A DNA stretch of 64,000 bases, from NCBI GenBank assembly GCA_032622095.1, contig CP136063.1:266531426-266595425 (forward strand), read 5' to 3'. The DNA is from Siphonodentalium dalli. Lineage: Eukaryota > Mollusca > Scaphopoda > Gadilida > Siphonodentaliidae. The first letter of the stretch is position 1; every line of letters begins with the position of its first letter. Positions 35,713-46,157 of the stretch are shown one piece after another. The notes beneath the pieces were generated by a model. The model was not told the DNA's origin. It worked only from the letters and a program-made list of their open reading frames with translations, and did no database searches. Made by a program: the position numbers and the translations under genes.

Positions 35713-36039
35713 AACGCTCTTTATTATTACAATACCGGGATAACCATCTTTTCTTATTTTCTTTACGAGCCGCCAGTATGCATGACTTCAGTAATTTAGT
35801 GCGAAGCAAATATGAGAGGTCGAATTAACGTGTATCAGCTAATTAAGCCTAAATGTAATTAAATTGCACTTATCCTATTTCAATTACGCTTATAATAAGC
35901 GTAATTGTGTTTTCTACTTCGAATTGTATTACCTTGGATACAATCGTTTGAACTAAACTGGTATCATTGTGTGCAATGTCTGACATATATGTGCATTATT
36001 ATCATACTGATCGCAGGAATATTTTACTTCTTATATTTG
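35713..36039. other. Array right flank with a family D-like word
   Basis: The last satellite unit breaks off into GCATAAACGCTCTTTATTA, an exact 19-bp match to the interior of the family D copy at 58.7 kb. The rest is AT-rich and unassigned. Confidence 0.5.
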
Positions 36040-36291
36040 TTAACCCTTTACCCAACAGAAGGGCCCTGTGCCAATGCATTCTCTTATATATGCGAGTCGA
36101 TCCATGGTCGACTCGCATATATAAGAGAATGCATTGGCACAGGGCATAACTGTAACTATCACAATGTGGTCAAGGAGCCGGTTCCAATGATATCCATATT
36201 TGTATGGTTCTATTGAGACAGACCGAAGATATTTTAGGCTGTTGAAGCTTTATTTGGCCGGTTTTGGCCATTTTGTTGGGTAAAGGGTTAA
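36040..36291 (+). mobile_element. TTAA-flanked MITE family C, single-hairpin derivative
   Basis: Same ends as at 23333 (TTAACCCTTTACCCAACA and mirror), 252 bp. It has one 81-bp near-perfect palindrome (36064-36144) instead of two hairpins. The 5' half has the GAGTCGA of hairpin 1 and the 3' half the GGTCGACTCGC of hairpin 2, so it looks like a fusion of the outer halves of both. Confidence 0.88.
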
Positions 36292-37019
36292 TATATTGTA
36301 TAAGCAACCATAATTGATTATTTATTCGTCAACTGTGGCCGCTTATACTGATAATACTCAACTTAACACTCTCTATATATAAACATCTCAGTACTACACG
36401 GTAGAGGGGCATTAAAGCGTGGTAATCGGTATTTCGTATATACATGTATATGGATCTATCTTATCGATTATTACGTGTATGTACGGTTAGAATTTGGTGT
36501 TTAAATGAACCACCACCGTTCAACTTACGATTCTTACAGGAATTCAGAATTTTTTATTCTCAAATCGCCGGACGTGTCCGGTATAACAGAGTATAGTTAT
36601 GAATACACAGCAATATATACATATAGATAATCGTGTATGCATATGAAAATATTAAAATATAGGTCAATAATCGTGTACACGTTCTGAGAGGGTGTGCGGA
36701 GGGGTTTTGGGTTACGTGTATAGGGGACTTACATCGGGTCTGGCATAAATCACTGCATGTATGGGGCGAGGTGACAATCGTGTTGATCATATCTGCGTCC
36801 CGTATAATTTCACTCTATATGGACGTACGTGGTGGGATTTTGGTGGGGGTGATTCAAGGTTCGCGTGGTTATGCCACAGGGGGCTCCATTATAGGCAAAG
36901 GGCGTCTCGGATGAACATGCATGCTAAGGTTGGTGAGGATTCTTTTATTTGTGCACGTGAAGAGGGCATTGGGTTTGTGGGTATTGGGCCGCGTTTAATA
37001 GTATGATTTAAGATATTTT
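36292..37019. other. Unassigned region with a GC-richer stretch
   Basis: 36740-37006 is G-rich and open for 81 codons on the plus strand (GRTWWDFGGGDSRFAWL), without a recognised family or splice context. The remainder is AT-rich. Confidence 0.35.
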
Positions 37020-37790
37020 CGTCTCAAATACCGGAGTATTTCACATTTGAGTATGATATGGTATTCATCGCCAAGTTCAACTTCGCAAAGCGTGCACTTT
37101 CGATCGGAGTAGTCTTTTTTTTTTTTGCCCACGATCCGGATTCGATCGGTAAGTTATGATTTCTTGTACGAAATTTAATCAGACGCGTTACTACCGTTTG
37201 GTTTTCTAAAGAGAGGTATATTTCCTTTGAAAAGTCAGTCATGATGATTCTGTAGAAGGCACATTTATTAGATTTTACTATATCACCATGCCATGATTGT
37301 ACAGTCAGTCATGATGATTCATTAGAAGGAAGATTTATTAGATTTTACTATATCACCATGGTGACCATGCCATGATTGTACACATGCTACTTGTATTCGA
37401 CCTTTGTTGAGTCTATTGAACGATGGTGCATGGGTTGACAGTTGCTTGGTATATCCAAATATTGGATAGGCCGAGATTATTTAGGCTTTTTTTTGTATAA
37501 AGTCAATCCAACCATTTCTCCAATTGTTTGTGCAGTGATAGCTATACAGTGCACAATATAGTATAAGTGGGAGTCTATTGCACTGCATGTTCATAAGTTT
37601 ATTCCAATATGTTAGACATCGTTGTTGTATCTTTTGAGCAATTGGGCACATACCAGTCTCCCCATAAACAAAACATGTATTTGTGGTTTTTCGTAGGTTA
37701 CTGAGTGCAAATGTCCATAGTATACCAGACATGTCACAGATCATGCCATGAATCTCTACTTTGCATGGCAGAGTGAGTGAGTGGCTTTTG
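37020..37790 (-). pseudogene. LINE fragment 1: C-terminal part of the reverse-transcriptase ORF
   Basis: On the minus strand, 37744 to 37481 encodes a thumb/C-terminal segment with VYGETGMCPI, QRCLTYWNKLM and WRNGWIDFI, a pattern common to LINE polymerases. After a gap with stops, 37242 to 37110 encodes FRTRNHNLPIE. In the next frame, 37107 to 37031 encodes the terminal zinc-knuckle-like CTLCEVELGDEYHIILKC (C-x2-C, H, C). The frame changes at the T12 run near 37118. A 70-bp tandem duplication (37235-37383) further breaks it. The upstream catalytic domain is missing, as expected of a 5'-truncated insertion. It lies about 20 bp from family E copy 2. The LINE clade cannot be fixed from this fragment. 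Confidence 0.8.
37235..37383. repeat. 70-bp tandem duplication inside LINE fragment 1
   Basis: TCAGTCATGATGATTC begins at 37235 and 37305. The second copy has a 9-nt extension (GGTGACCAT-like) near its end. Confidence 0.9.
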
Positions 37791-37806
37791 CTCGCGAGAG
37801 ATCATA

Positions 37807-38262
37807 TGTGACCCGCCATATCAAATCCAGTCGAAAGTCGGGATTTTTTTTACCCTGTGCCAATGCATTCTCTTATATATGCGAGTCGACCATAGGTCGC
37901 CTCGCATATATAAGAGAATGCATTGGCCTAACAATTTTTTATCATTTTTTTTTAATAAATGTTTCTGACAATTTTTAGGACATAAAATAAAAAACATCCA
38001 TTACTCTGCAGGGAGCCCCACACATATATAGAAGCATATAGAAGAGTGTCGTCTGCTCATGTTTGTCTGGGGCTCTGTATGGGTGAAATTATAAAATTGT
38101 TAAAGAATACAAGAACAAATTATTAAAATTGTTAATTGTTAGGCCAATGCATTCTCTTATATATGCGAGGCGACCTATGGTCGACTCGCATATATAAGAG
38201 AATGCATTGGCACAGGGTAAAAAAATCCCGACTTCCGACTGGATTTGATATGGCGGGTCACA
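37807..38262 (-). mobile_element. Family E double-hairpin MITE, copy 2
   Basis: TGTGACCCGCCATATCAAAT ends in inverted orientation, TA on both sides, hairpins at about 37859-37926 and 38143-38211. The core (AGCCCCACACATATATAGAA and on) is inverted relative to copy 1. Confidence 0.9.
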
Positions 38263-38370
38263 TATTCCATTCGTATAACTTCTTGATGTTCTGACGGGTA
38301 ATTTTATCACTACGCAGGGAATATGTTTCTTCATTATTACTTGTTCCTTATAATGATCTATTTCTATGGT

Positions 38371-38528
38371 GTTAGTGTGGTGCTCGAGATTGTATGATTC
38401 CTATGACTTTATGAGATAATATGACAATATACATTGAATTGATTACCCTGTTAGTGTGGTGCTCGAGATTGTATGATTCCTGTGACTTTATGAGATAATA
38501 TGACAATATACATTGAATTGATTACCCG
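38371..38528. repeat. 79-bp tandem duplication
   Basis: GTTAGTGTGGTGCTCGAGAT starts at 38371 and 38450. The copies differ at about one position (CCTATGAC versus CCTGTGAC). Confidence 0.95.
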
Positions 38529-40131
38529 GGCGGAAATTCCATGATTGTAAATGACGAAAAGCAAAACATAATGCCTCACCAAATTCACCCAAATCGTGCA
38601 ATCTGAAGCTGGGACCTTCGCTTTCTGTTAAGGACATATTATCGACTTGTTCGAGTTCGTGAAACTAATAAGTTTGTATTCAGGCGTTATGCCAACCTAG
38701 AGAATGTAGCATTCTACTAACATCGCCGAAAATTTCAAAGAAATCGACCATACCGCTAATTAGAAAACATCGTCAAAACTATGCTCAATTGTAAATATTT
38801 CCATCTGGGTTCGGGACGCAACAATCGGCGACAAACACAAATGATTCCGCCATCCAGAGTTGTGCATTTAATTAATATATCAGAATGACGGTGTGTGTTG
38901 GCAGTTTGAATTAATATTCGTAAAAATAACAACTTTGAGCAAGATTATTCTCCATTTCTACTGGATCACATTACCGGAATGTTTCACATAACTTTAAATG
39001 CATTATTAATGACATACATTTGTATATTACCCGCGTTGTGTTTTCAATATGATAAACTTCACTCAGAACATCAAAAAGTTCCCAGGTTTTAAACTATAAT
39101 CGAGTATGATATCTACGGGCGTAGCCAGATTATAGATTCAAGGCATGATCTATGTTAACCTTTTTTGTTTTTTGTGATACCATGGTTTTATATTCGTAAA
39201 TATGCTACAAAACCAGCAATTCCATCTCTTTGGGGATCTCTTGCACGAGTATACCCACCCGGAAGAAATCTGATGGTATTCACAAATTTCGGTATATATA
39301 CAAATAAGAATGCCATTAGTAGTAGAGCGGACAAACTCAAAAAGCTCACTAGAAGTAGGAGTTTAGTCCATCGGCACCACACACGGGTTTGTGATACATC
39401 ATTTTGAAGGTTATGACATTGTGCACCGGATCGGTCCCGGTGTGAAATATACAAATGATGCAAACGATGATTTTGAGAGATTTAAGCGGCAAAAATCGCT
39501 ATTTTTTATAAATGCGGCTAAGAGCGACACAACTGTAGAGAAACACAATTTTTTTTACGCCAAGATATTGTATTCTATACATACTTCTATATTTCTAATA
39601 TAATACGGCTCGATTTTGTTGAAAGTTATCAAGATTTCTGAGATTTATTGTAAAAATAGACTAGATTCTCAACAGGAAGTCCTTAGTGTTTTGTTTGCTA
39701 TATACAATATCTCTGTTTGAGCTGCCAAAAACGTCAGGTAGCTATACTCTTTAAAACCCATTTGCTTTAATCGATATATCCATAAATGTCAGAAAGTAAA
39801 ACATTCGCTGGTTATTTGATTAGTGCCATTGTAAATTCAGAAAGCATATATTAATATGATCTAACACCATCGACCGCCACAGATTTCCTGATAATAATTG
39901 GCAACCTACTATGCGCGGCACAATATGCGATCGGTGTATTTCTGGAATAATGTGTTATCGAATCTTTCATAAAGACTTTTATCGGAAGTCGAGCCATTAG
40001 TTGTAGGTTAAATGTATAATATAATTACGCCATATGAGGTCGGCTATTATGTACTTTCTACCATTTTAGCACCCATCGGCTATATTTTACAGTTAAAGAT
40101 ACCCTGTCTTATTTGATACCGTAAACTACTA
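38529..40131. other. Unassigned AT-rich region
   Basis: No gene recognised. CAGAAAGCATATATTAATAT at 39838-39857 recurs at 43126, the only dispersed repeat noted here. Confidence 0.5.
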
Positions 40132-40133
40132 TA

Positions 40134-40592
40134 TGTGACCCGCCATATCAAATCCAGTCGTAAGTCGGGAATTATTTTTACCCTGTGCCAATGCATACTC
40201 TTATATATGCGAGTCGACCATAGGTCGCCTCGCATATATAAGAGAAGCATTGGCCTAACAATTTTTTACAATTTTAATAATGTTTTCTTGTATTCTTTAA
40301 CAATTTTATAATTTCACCCATACAGAGCCCCAGACAAACATGATCAGACGACACTCTTCTATATGCTTCTATATATGTATGGGGCTCCCTGCAGGGTAAT
40401 GGATGATTTTTATTTTATGTCCTAAAAATTGTAAGAAACATTTATTTTTAAAAAATGATAAAAAATTGTTAGGCCAATGCATTCTCTTATATATGCGAGG
40501 CGACCCATGGTCGACTCGCATATATAAGAGAATGCATTGGCACAGGGTAAACAAATCCCGACTTCCGACTGGATTTGATATGGCGGGTCACA
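40134..40592 (+). mobile_element. Family E double-hairpin MITE, copy 3
   Basis: Complete ends and TA flanks. Hairpin 1 lacks one T in its right arm (AGAGAAGCATTGG) and hairpin 2 has a GACCCATGG loop. The core is in the same orientation as copy 1. Confidence 0.9.
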
Positions 40593-40640
40593 TATAGGGC
40601 CTATTATACGGCATCTATACTACAACATATCCTCGAGCAA

Positions 40641-40756
40641 ATAGGTTCACATTGGACCTATATATTCACATAGGTTCATATTGGACCTATATATTGACAT
40701 AGGTTCACATTGGACCTATATATTTAAATAGGTTCATATTGGACCTATATATTCAC
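40641..40756. repeat. Minisatellite, 29-bp unit, four copies
   Basis: ATAGGTTCAYATTGGACCTA starts at 40641, 40670, 40699 and 40728. Each unit contains the partial palindrome AGGTTC...GGACCT. Confidence 0.9.
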
Positions 40757-40759
40757 ATA

Positions 40760-40960
40760 TAAAGAGTATGAATCTCGTGTGTCGTGTCGATGAAAAAAGG
40801 TTGATTAAATAATGGAAATATAAGCTTATTTCGTATGGAAATAGTCCTATATTGGACTGTTTTAAACCCTGAGTTTTAGGTTGATATAGAGCGTAATTCA
40901 GATTTAAATAATGCCAATATGAGCTTATTTGTGTTTTTGAAATAAGTTCAATGTGAAGTT
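40760..40960 (+). repeat. Dispersed repeat R, shared with 59050-59215
   Basis: GTCGATGAAAAAAGG, TTATTTCGTATGGAAATAGTC and ATATTGGACTG are matched at 59050 by ATCGATGAAAAAGG, TTATTTCGTATTGAAATAGTC and ATATTTGACTG. The 59-kb copy has a family D MITE a short way upstream. Confidence 0.7.
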
Positions 40961-41120
40961 ATTTTCAGGAGAACAGGCTGTGAGTACCCAGTTTATAGCT
41001 AAATTTATAGAATAATTTACTTTATTGACTGGCCACGTTCCAGTGATGTTTGTGTTGACATGTAACAAAATACTGACAATATCAAACAGGTATAAATACT
41101 GACAAATAATATGCATGTTC

Positions 41121-41157
<37 letters not shown>

Positions 41158-41189
41158 ATTCTGGACAAAGATTACGTTGCAAAATATGC

Positions 41190-42575
41190 AATGATGTATC
41201 TGTATTTGGGTCTAAGCCCTGAAATACCCATTTTATCTATAAGATTTATTCTTTGTTTAGCATTTTTCTTACAAAATAAATAGAAATGTTCTACATTTTC
41301 TAGAGGGCCTCGGTGGCTCAATCGGTTAGGGGTACAACTCCAAGCCGTTTCGCCTTCCAGCGCTGGCGATAAGGGTTCAAATCCACATGTTTCCATCGTG
41401 GACTTTGTAACTCGAAATCGTTATCTGGGAAAGTTGCCAGTTACTTGCCGATGGCCGGTGGTTTGCCGCACATGGTCGACGAGTTTATCAGCCATTGAAA
41501 TCACTGTTAGATTAGCCGTAAGTGTGCGGATTTCCTCCACCATTAAAACTGGCAATGTCGTGATATGGCCTTAGTGGCTAAAGCGACATAAAACCCTAAT
41601 CAATCAATCAATCTACATTTTCTACTGTCTTTCATTCTTTACAAATGCGATCTTTAATATCTGGTTTGGGTCGTTCTTGTCTATCCTTTAATATCTGGTT
41701 TTGGGTCGTTCTTGTCTATCCTTCTCAATTGCTAGAGAATGAGCACTTATCCGAAGCGCTGTTAAATATCTTGAATTTGATTTTGATATTCCAAAATTTA
41801 AGAAATCTTGGCACTTGCCATATAAATGTAATTTTCTATCTGGTACTTTTTCAGCTAGATATACGAGATGAGATTCAATTGATTTTTCATAAGAACTTGT
41901 GATCAGGTCATCTAAATTGTCTCCCGTTAATTTGTACAATTCAGTTCAATGTTAAATTTAATCATGGCATATTTAATAGCCGAATACCAGGACGAATATC
42001 CCTGATTAGATAATTCTTTATCTAATGTGTATACTTATTTTAATAAACGGTCTTCTGGTAGTTTTTCTAATCTTGTCATGTACTTCAGGGCTAATTTTAA
42101 TATAACAATCTAATGGGTGTCTCCCAATTTCATGTCTGCTTCCTAAATTTGATGCCTTTCTGTGAACAACCAGCACGTATTTACAGTATCTTGTGTGAAC
42201 TGGCTGACTGGTCGCTGAGAAATGCTTGTAATGAGAAATCACCAATCCATATTTCTGATCCATTAACGTCGGATTAATGTATCAAATAATTTCATGTCCA
42301 ATTCGCGATTTGTGAAATTGAAATCAGGCATTTTCATCCTCAAAGAGTATTGTGCTTTAGTAGCCTTGTTTGCCATACAATTTGAAGCATGTTTCAGGTT
42401 CCCATTGAAGAACAATTGTGATCCCAAATATGTGTAATTGTCTACTATTTCGATGTTATCAGTGTTTAAAAGGAAATTCATCTTTGAGGTATTCCTCCTG
42501 GTTCGGCTAAAAAACAATGACTTTTGTTTTATCGAGATTGATCTTTAATTTGGTTACAATATTCAATTGTAATAA
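41190..42575 (-). pseudogene. LINE fragment 2: RT thumb and C-terminal part, split by a SINE
   Basis: From 42575 down the minus strand: LKINLDKTKVIVF, then VDNYTYLGSQLFFNGNL and ELDMKLFDTLI (42517-42263). After a frameshift comes CKYVLVVHRKASNLG, then EIGRHPLDCYIKI (42263-42018), and after another break KLHLYGKCQDFLNFG with LTALRISAHSLAIE (41939-41688). The C-terminal VEHFYLFCKKNAKQRINLI lies at about 41290-41230, on the far side of a SINE. This series is the standard palm-thumb-to-C-terminal layout of LINE polymerases. A ~34-bp duplication at 41652-41720 and several frameshifts show it is inactive. Clade not determined. Confidence 0.85.
41290..41624 (+). mobile_element. tRNA-derived SINE with 13-bp TSD, inserted in LINE fragment 2
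   Basis: The SINE (41303-41611) has pol III promoter boxes: A box TGGCTCAATCGG at 41314-41325 and B box GGTTCAAATCC at 41374-41384. A conserved-looking middle (GGCCGGTGGTTTGCCGCACA, TTTCCTCCACC) follows, and it ends CATAAAACCC plus TAATCAATCAATCAATC. Target-site duplications TCTACATTTTCTA lie at 41290-41302 and 41612-41624. SINEs with this kind of core and CAAT-type tail are known from molluscs. It splits the LINE C-terminal coding segment; joining the flanks across one duplication restores the LINE reading frame apart from one stop. Confidence 0.92.
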
Positions 42576-42589
42576 AAGTTATAAGACGA

Positions 42590-42660
42590 GTCCTGTAAAT
42601 TAGGATTGGGCCGAGTCTTTGGCGAGGTACAGACCTAATTTACTGGACGAGTTTTGTAAA
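42590..42660. other. Imperfect inverted repeat
   Basis: ACGAGTCCTGTAAATTAGG and CCTAATTTACTGGACGAGT can pair across a ~30-nt loop. TTTCGCTATAAACTTGGG next to it recurs near 43267. Confidence 0.7.
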
Positions 42661-43920
42661 TTTCGCTATAAACTTGGGGACGACTTGTGGATTCAATTTC
42701 TTACATGATCCAAAACCTCCATAAAACATACTTAAAGCAATATATGGACGTGACCAACAGTGGCTTCTATAAGGACATCGATGAAGTTTCACGTAACTTT
42801 GCGTTGTTTGCCCGCGTAAAGAAATAGTCCCAGATAAATAGTCCCAGATAAATAGTCCCAGATAAATAAAACTATTTGACCTGTTTAGTGGCGTAAATTT
42901 AATGAAATATATGTTCAAACTAAATCAATAAAAGTCAGACGACACACCGGAAGTCAAATGTCACGTTTGCGGAACAATAATACACTTGGGTACACCTGGC
43001 ACTATATATGTCCTGTTATACAATGTCCGTTGTATATCTACTATACTTAAATCAACATATGCGACGTGACTAACAGTTTTTATACAAGGTACTTTTTACA
43101 TGATCCGACCATCATGATAAATTCAGAAAGCATATATTAATATGATTTAATATTAATATGATCTAATACCATCATAAAATATCAATTGTATATCTTATAT
43201 GTCATCGCAGTCCTTATAAAAGCCACTGTTCGCCACATCACATATTTTGATTATATATTTGAAAATTTCGCTATAAACTTGGGACCGAGTTGTATAGATT
43301 GAATTTATTACATGCTAATACATATTAATTATGATACATTATATCATATATTGGATATCTTACATTCTTAGTTAATACCGGGTTCGCGTTATATCGTCCG
43401 TAACATATTGCGTACGTACAGACTTTTCAAGATTAAGTATATTAGAACCATATATACTGGAATGTTGATCAGCCGAAGCAAGGTTGAGTTTTACTAGATT
43501 AAGTGTTAGCAATCATAAACTCGAAATAGAGAGAGAGGAAGGCACAAACAGCCTCAATTACCGTGCAGTCAAAGATAAAATTTATATACGCGGTGCTCAA
43601 CGAAACAGGTTGAAAATATATATCATTTTGTTATGAAATGTGATGCTTACCAAGATTTACGCGAAACATATTTTACACAGTTAGGAAATGCTTTTCCTGA
43701 GCTTTTAGATATTTCAGATTTTGATAATTTTTTATTCATATTGAGTAATATGAATGTCATATATGTATATAAATAGTTATATATTAATGTAATGTGTTTT
43801 CATGTAATTTAATTTATTTATTCACCATTTTTACCATTGCGCAACTGCCCATTGTGTGCAATAAACATATATATATTGCATCATAGAATGGGTTTAATGA
43901 ATGGAATTAGGGTCGAATAA
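42661..43920. other. Unassigned AT-rich region with short repeats
   Basis: A 14-bp unit ATAGTCCCAGATAA is repeated three times at about 42824-42866. TTTCGCTATAAACTTGGG (42659, 43267) and AAGCATATATTAATATGAT (43130) are dispersed repeats. No gene seen. Confidence 0.5.
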
Positions 43921-44107
43921 TATATATGCATGATTGTATGGATTTTCGCCATGAAACGAATGATGTTGTGGCTGTTTCGACGTATTACTTATATATGCAT
44001 GATTGTATGGATTTTCGCCATGAAACGAATGATGTTGTGGCTGTTTCGACGTATTACTTATATATGCATGATTGCGTGGATTTTCGCCATGAAACGAATG
44101 ATGTTGA
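43921..44107. repeat. Minisatellite, 69-bp unit, 2.7 copies
   Basis: ATGCATGATTGTATGGATTT starts at 43926 and 43995, with a variant at 44064. The period is a multiple of three, so the associated open frames are repeat artefacts. Confidence 0.95.
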
Positions 44108-44129
44108 TTTCATCTATTTTTCGTGTTCC

Positions 44130-44193
44130 CGAAGCAGGATCGAAATTCGGTGGAGATTCGCGTGAAGTTAGATTTAAGTTCGAAATTCGATTG
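44130..44193 (+). repeat. GAAGTTCGAAATTCG dispersed repeat
   Basis: GATCGAAATTCGGTGGAGAT, TCGCGTGAAGTTAGAT and AAGTTCGAAATTCGAT recur around 55930-56360 and 57210-57262. Confidence 0.7.
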
Positions 44194-44514
44194 TACACTG
44201 GGGAAAAAGTTAGTAAATATGACTAAGTTAGGTTAGTCAAACGTTTGTCCCAAGGATGACTAACTTTGTTAAGTCAATATGACAAGGGCAGAAAACTTGT
44301 CATAATGACTAATGTGATATTAGAATAAGTAATAATTGGTTTGTCGAAACGACTAATTGGGTATTCAAATTAAAATTGCCTTAGTCAAACTGACCAGGAT
44401 TGAGTCACAATTATGAAAGTTTCTTTGTCACAGGGTAGTTGAAAATATATTTTTGAATTTTGTTTTGTTTTTTATTTTGCAAATTTTGTGCAAATAATTC
44501 CAATACTCAACCCG

Positions 44515-44608
44515 ATGGCATATTATCCAGAATCAGAGTCCGAATTGAATGCAGCCACTGTACAAGCTTTCAACGACTTATCTAAACAGATCCAAATACT
44601 GGTCCGAG
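44515..44608 (+). CDS. Possible first coding exon inside the CACTG element
   Basis: An ATG at 44515 opens a frame reading MAYYPESESELNAATVQAF and about 12 more residues up to GAG|GTAAAT near 44609, a good splice-donor sequence. The acidic start and donor site look exon-like. The product is unrecognised and no downstream exon was found, since the LINE insertion follows at 44735. It may be the remnant of the transposon's own gene. Confidence 0.3.
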
Positions 44609-44724
44609 GAGGTAAATCAAAGTGTGTGGTATAGGTCTGTTTAACTGGTTCATTTTTCCGAGATGTCTGTGGCGTCTATGAACTAAGAACTGTTTATCCA
44701 AATAATGAATCCTTTCGTGTGGGA

Positions 44725-45920
44725 GTGAAATTCTTGACTTGACTTGAAACATATTTTATTTGCAAAATATACAAAAGGGATTGGGGCACAAGTTTTTGCA
44801 ACTTATGAAGCCCCTCTCCTAATACAATATTTTAACACACATGTGATCAAGATGACGGTACAAACTTATTTACATGGTGAGAAGTTATGGGATATATAAT
44901 GTGTAGCGCCTTCCAGAGATGATCCAACATGAGATTGCTTCTTATCTGTGAGAAAATTTGTATTTGAAGAATGTCATTATTTTATTAATGTTGGAATGAT
45001 TGACAAGTGCCAATATATTATCTATTCTAACCACTTTTGTGTTGGTTGTAAAATATAATGGTACACTTGATTCGTTCTCTATTTTGTTATTGTTGTGCTC
45101 TGGAAGGCAATACAGATGATAAATCAGAATGAGATGTTTGAATGGGAGGTTTGTCCACTTGTGAGGTAAAAGTTGAAATTCCGGAAGCAAGTATAGATTC
45201 GCAAATAAGATAAATATAATCATTAGGGGTCAAAACGCTTAGTCGCTGCAATATATTGCTGTGTGATGGAAAATAGTTTCATATTTTGTTGGGACGAGAG
45301 ATAAGGTAATCCACACATGAGTTCTGAAATATGGCTTACTTTGAGATTTACGCGGTCTAGTTTCTCAAAGAGAACTGAGCGCTCACGTTGGTATAATGGG
45401 CACATGAAGAAATAGTGATATGCGTCTTCAGATCTATTTCCACATGAGCATGCGGGGCTGTCAGCGATATAATTATTGAACATATCACATCGGAGTTCAC
45501 TGCAAAAATTACGTATGCGACAATGAAAAATGTTGTATTTCCTGCGTCCAGCATAGAAATGTAGAGGGGGGCTGATTGTGGGATCTATATGATACAAGTT
45601 GGTTTTAAAGGTAGAAGATTGATCAGCATCGGTGATTACTTTGGGAAGCTTATTCCATTCTAACACCATCGCTGGAAAAAAGGACTGTTTGAAGTGTTCA
45701 GTATTGCAATAGTATGAGTAAAATTTACCGGGGCGTCTCCAATTATAATCTGCAACCTCGTGTGATCTGGGGGGAAGTGTATTGGCTAGATAAGAGGGGG
45801 CTAGATTATTGATTATTTTATAGAGTGCCTGCAGTTTATGTAGTTGACGTCGTTTATTGAGTGATGGCCATCCGACCTCCTGTAATACCGTGTTGTCCGA
45901 AGCAGAACGGGTGAAATTCT
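44725..45920 (-). pseudogene. LINE fragment 3: C-terminal RT ORF and 3' UTR with 10-bp TSD
   Basis: An uninterrupted minus-strand frame from about 45930 to the stop at 45223 encodes LQEVGWPSLNKRRQLHKLQ, ALYKIINNLAPSYL, FKQSFFPAMVLEWNKLP, YNIFHCRIRNFCSEL and the terminal CSCGNRSEDAYHYFFMCPL. These are hallmark C-terminal blocks of LINE polymerases (SFFPRT-x-WNxLP and C-x-C...H...C). The 3' UTR follows to 44735 with AATAAAATATGTTTCAAGTC and a short CAAGT repeat tail. Direct repeats GTGAAATTCT at 44725-44734 and 45911-45920 flank it as the likely target-site duplication. Of the three LINE fragments here it is the best preserved, so probably the youngest. The catalytic domain is missing through 5' truncation. 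Confidence 0.88.
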
Positions 45921-46157
45921 GATATGTGTGCCATTATATCCTCCCATCACATTCGTTCAATTATAGATCTACGGTAATAGAATTGCGATGCAATGACAAT
46001 TGAACATTTAGTAATGAATATTAAGAATAATTTAAGACAGTGCTGCAATTATAGTTAGTAATACTGACTCGCTGAAAGATGTGGGTTAGTCAAAGTGGCT
46101 CTAAATGCATGCAGCTAACCCTAAGTTAGTCACATTGAACCGAGTTGTTTCTCAGTG

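Larger units (their letters stand above)
44196..46157. mobile_element. DNA transposon remnant with CACTG ends, interrupted by a LINE
   Basis: Left end CACTGGGGAAAAAGTTAG, followed by ATATGACTAAGTTAGGTTAG. The right end read inward is CACTGAGAAACAACTCGG, then AATGTGACTAACTTAGGGTT. TA flanks both ends. GTTAGTC/GACTAA words fill the sub-terminal zones. The interior outside the LINE is about 0.8 kb. CACTG ends recall CACTA-type elements, but the 3-bp duplication expected for them is not evident, so the superfamily is left open. Confidence 0.6.
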
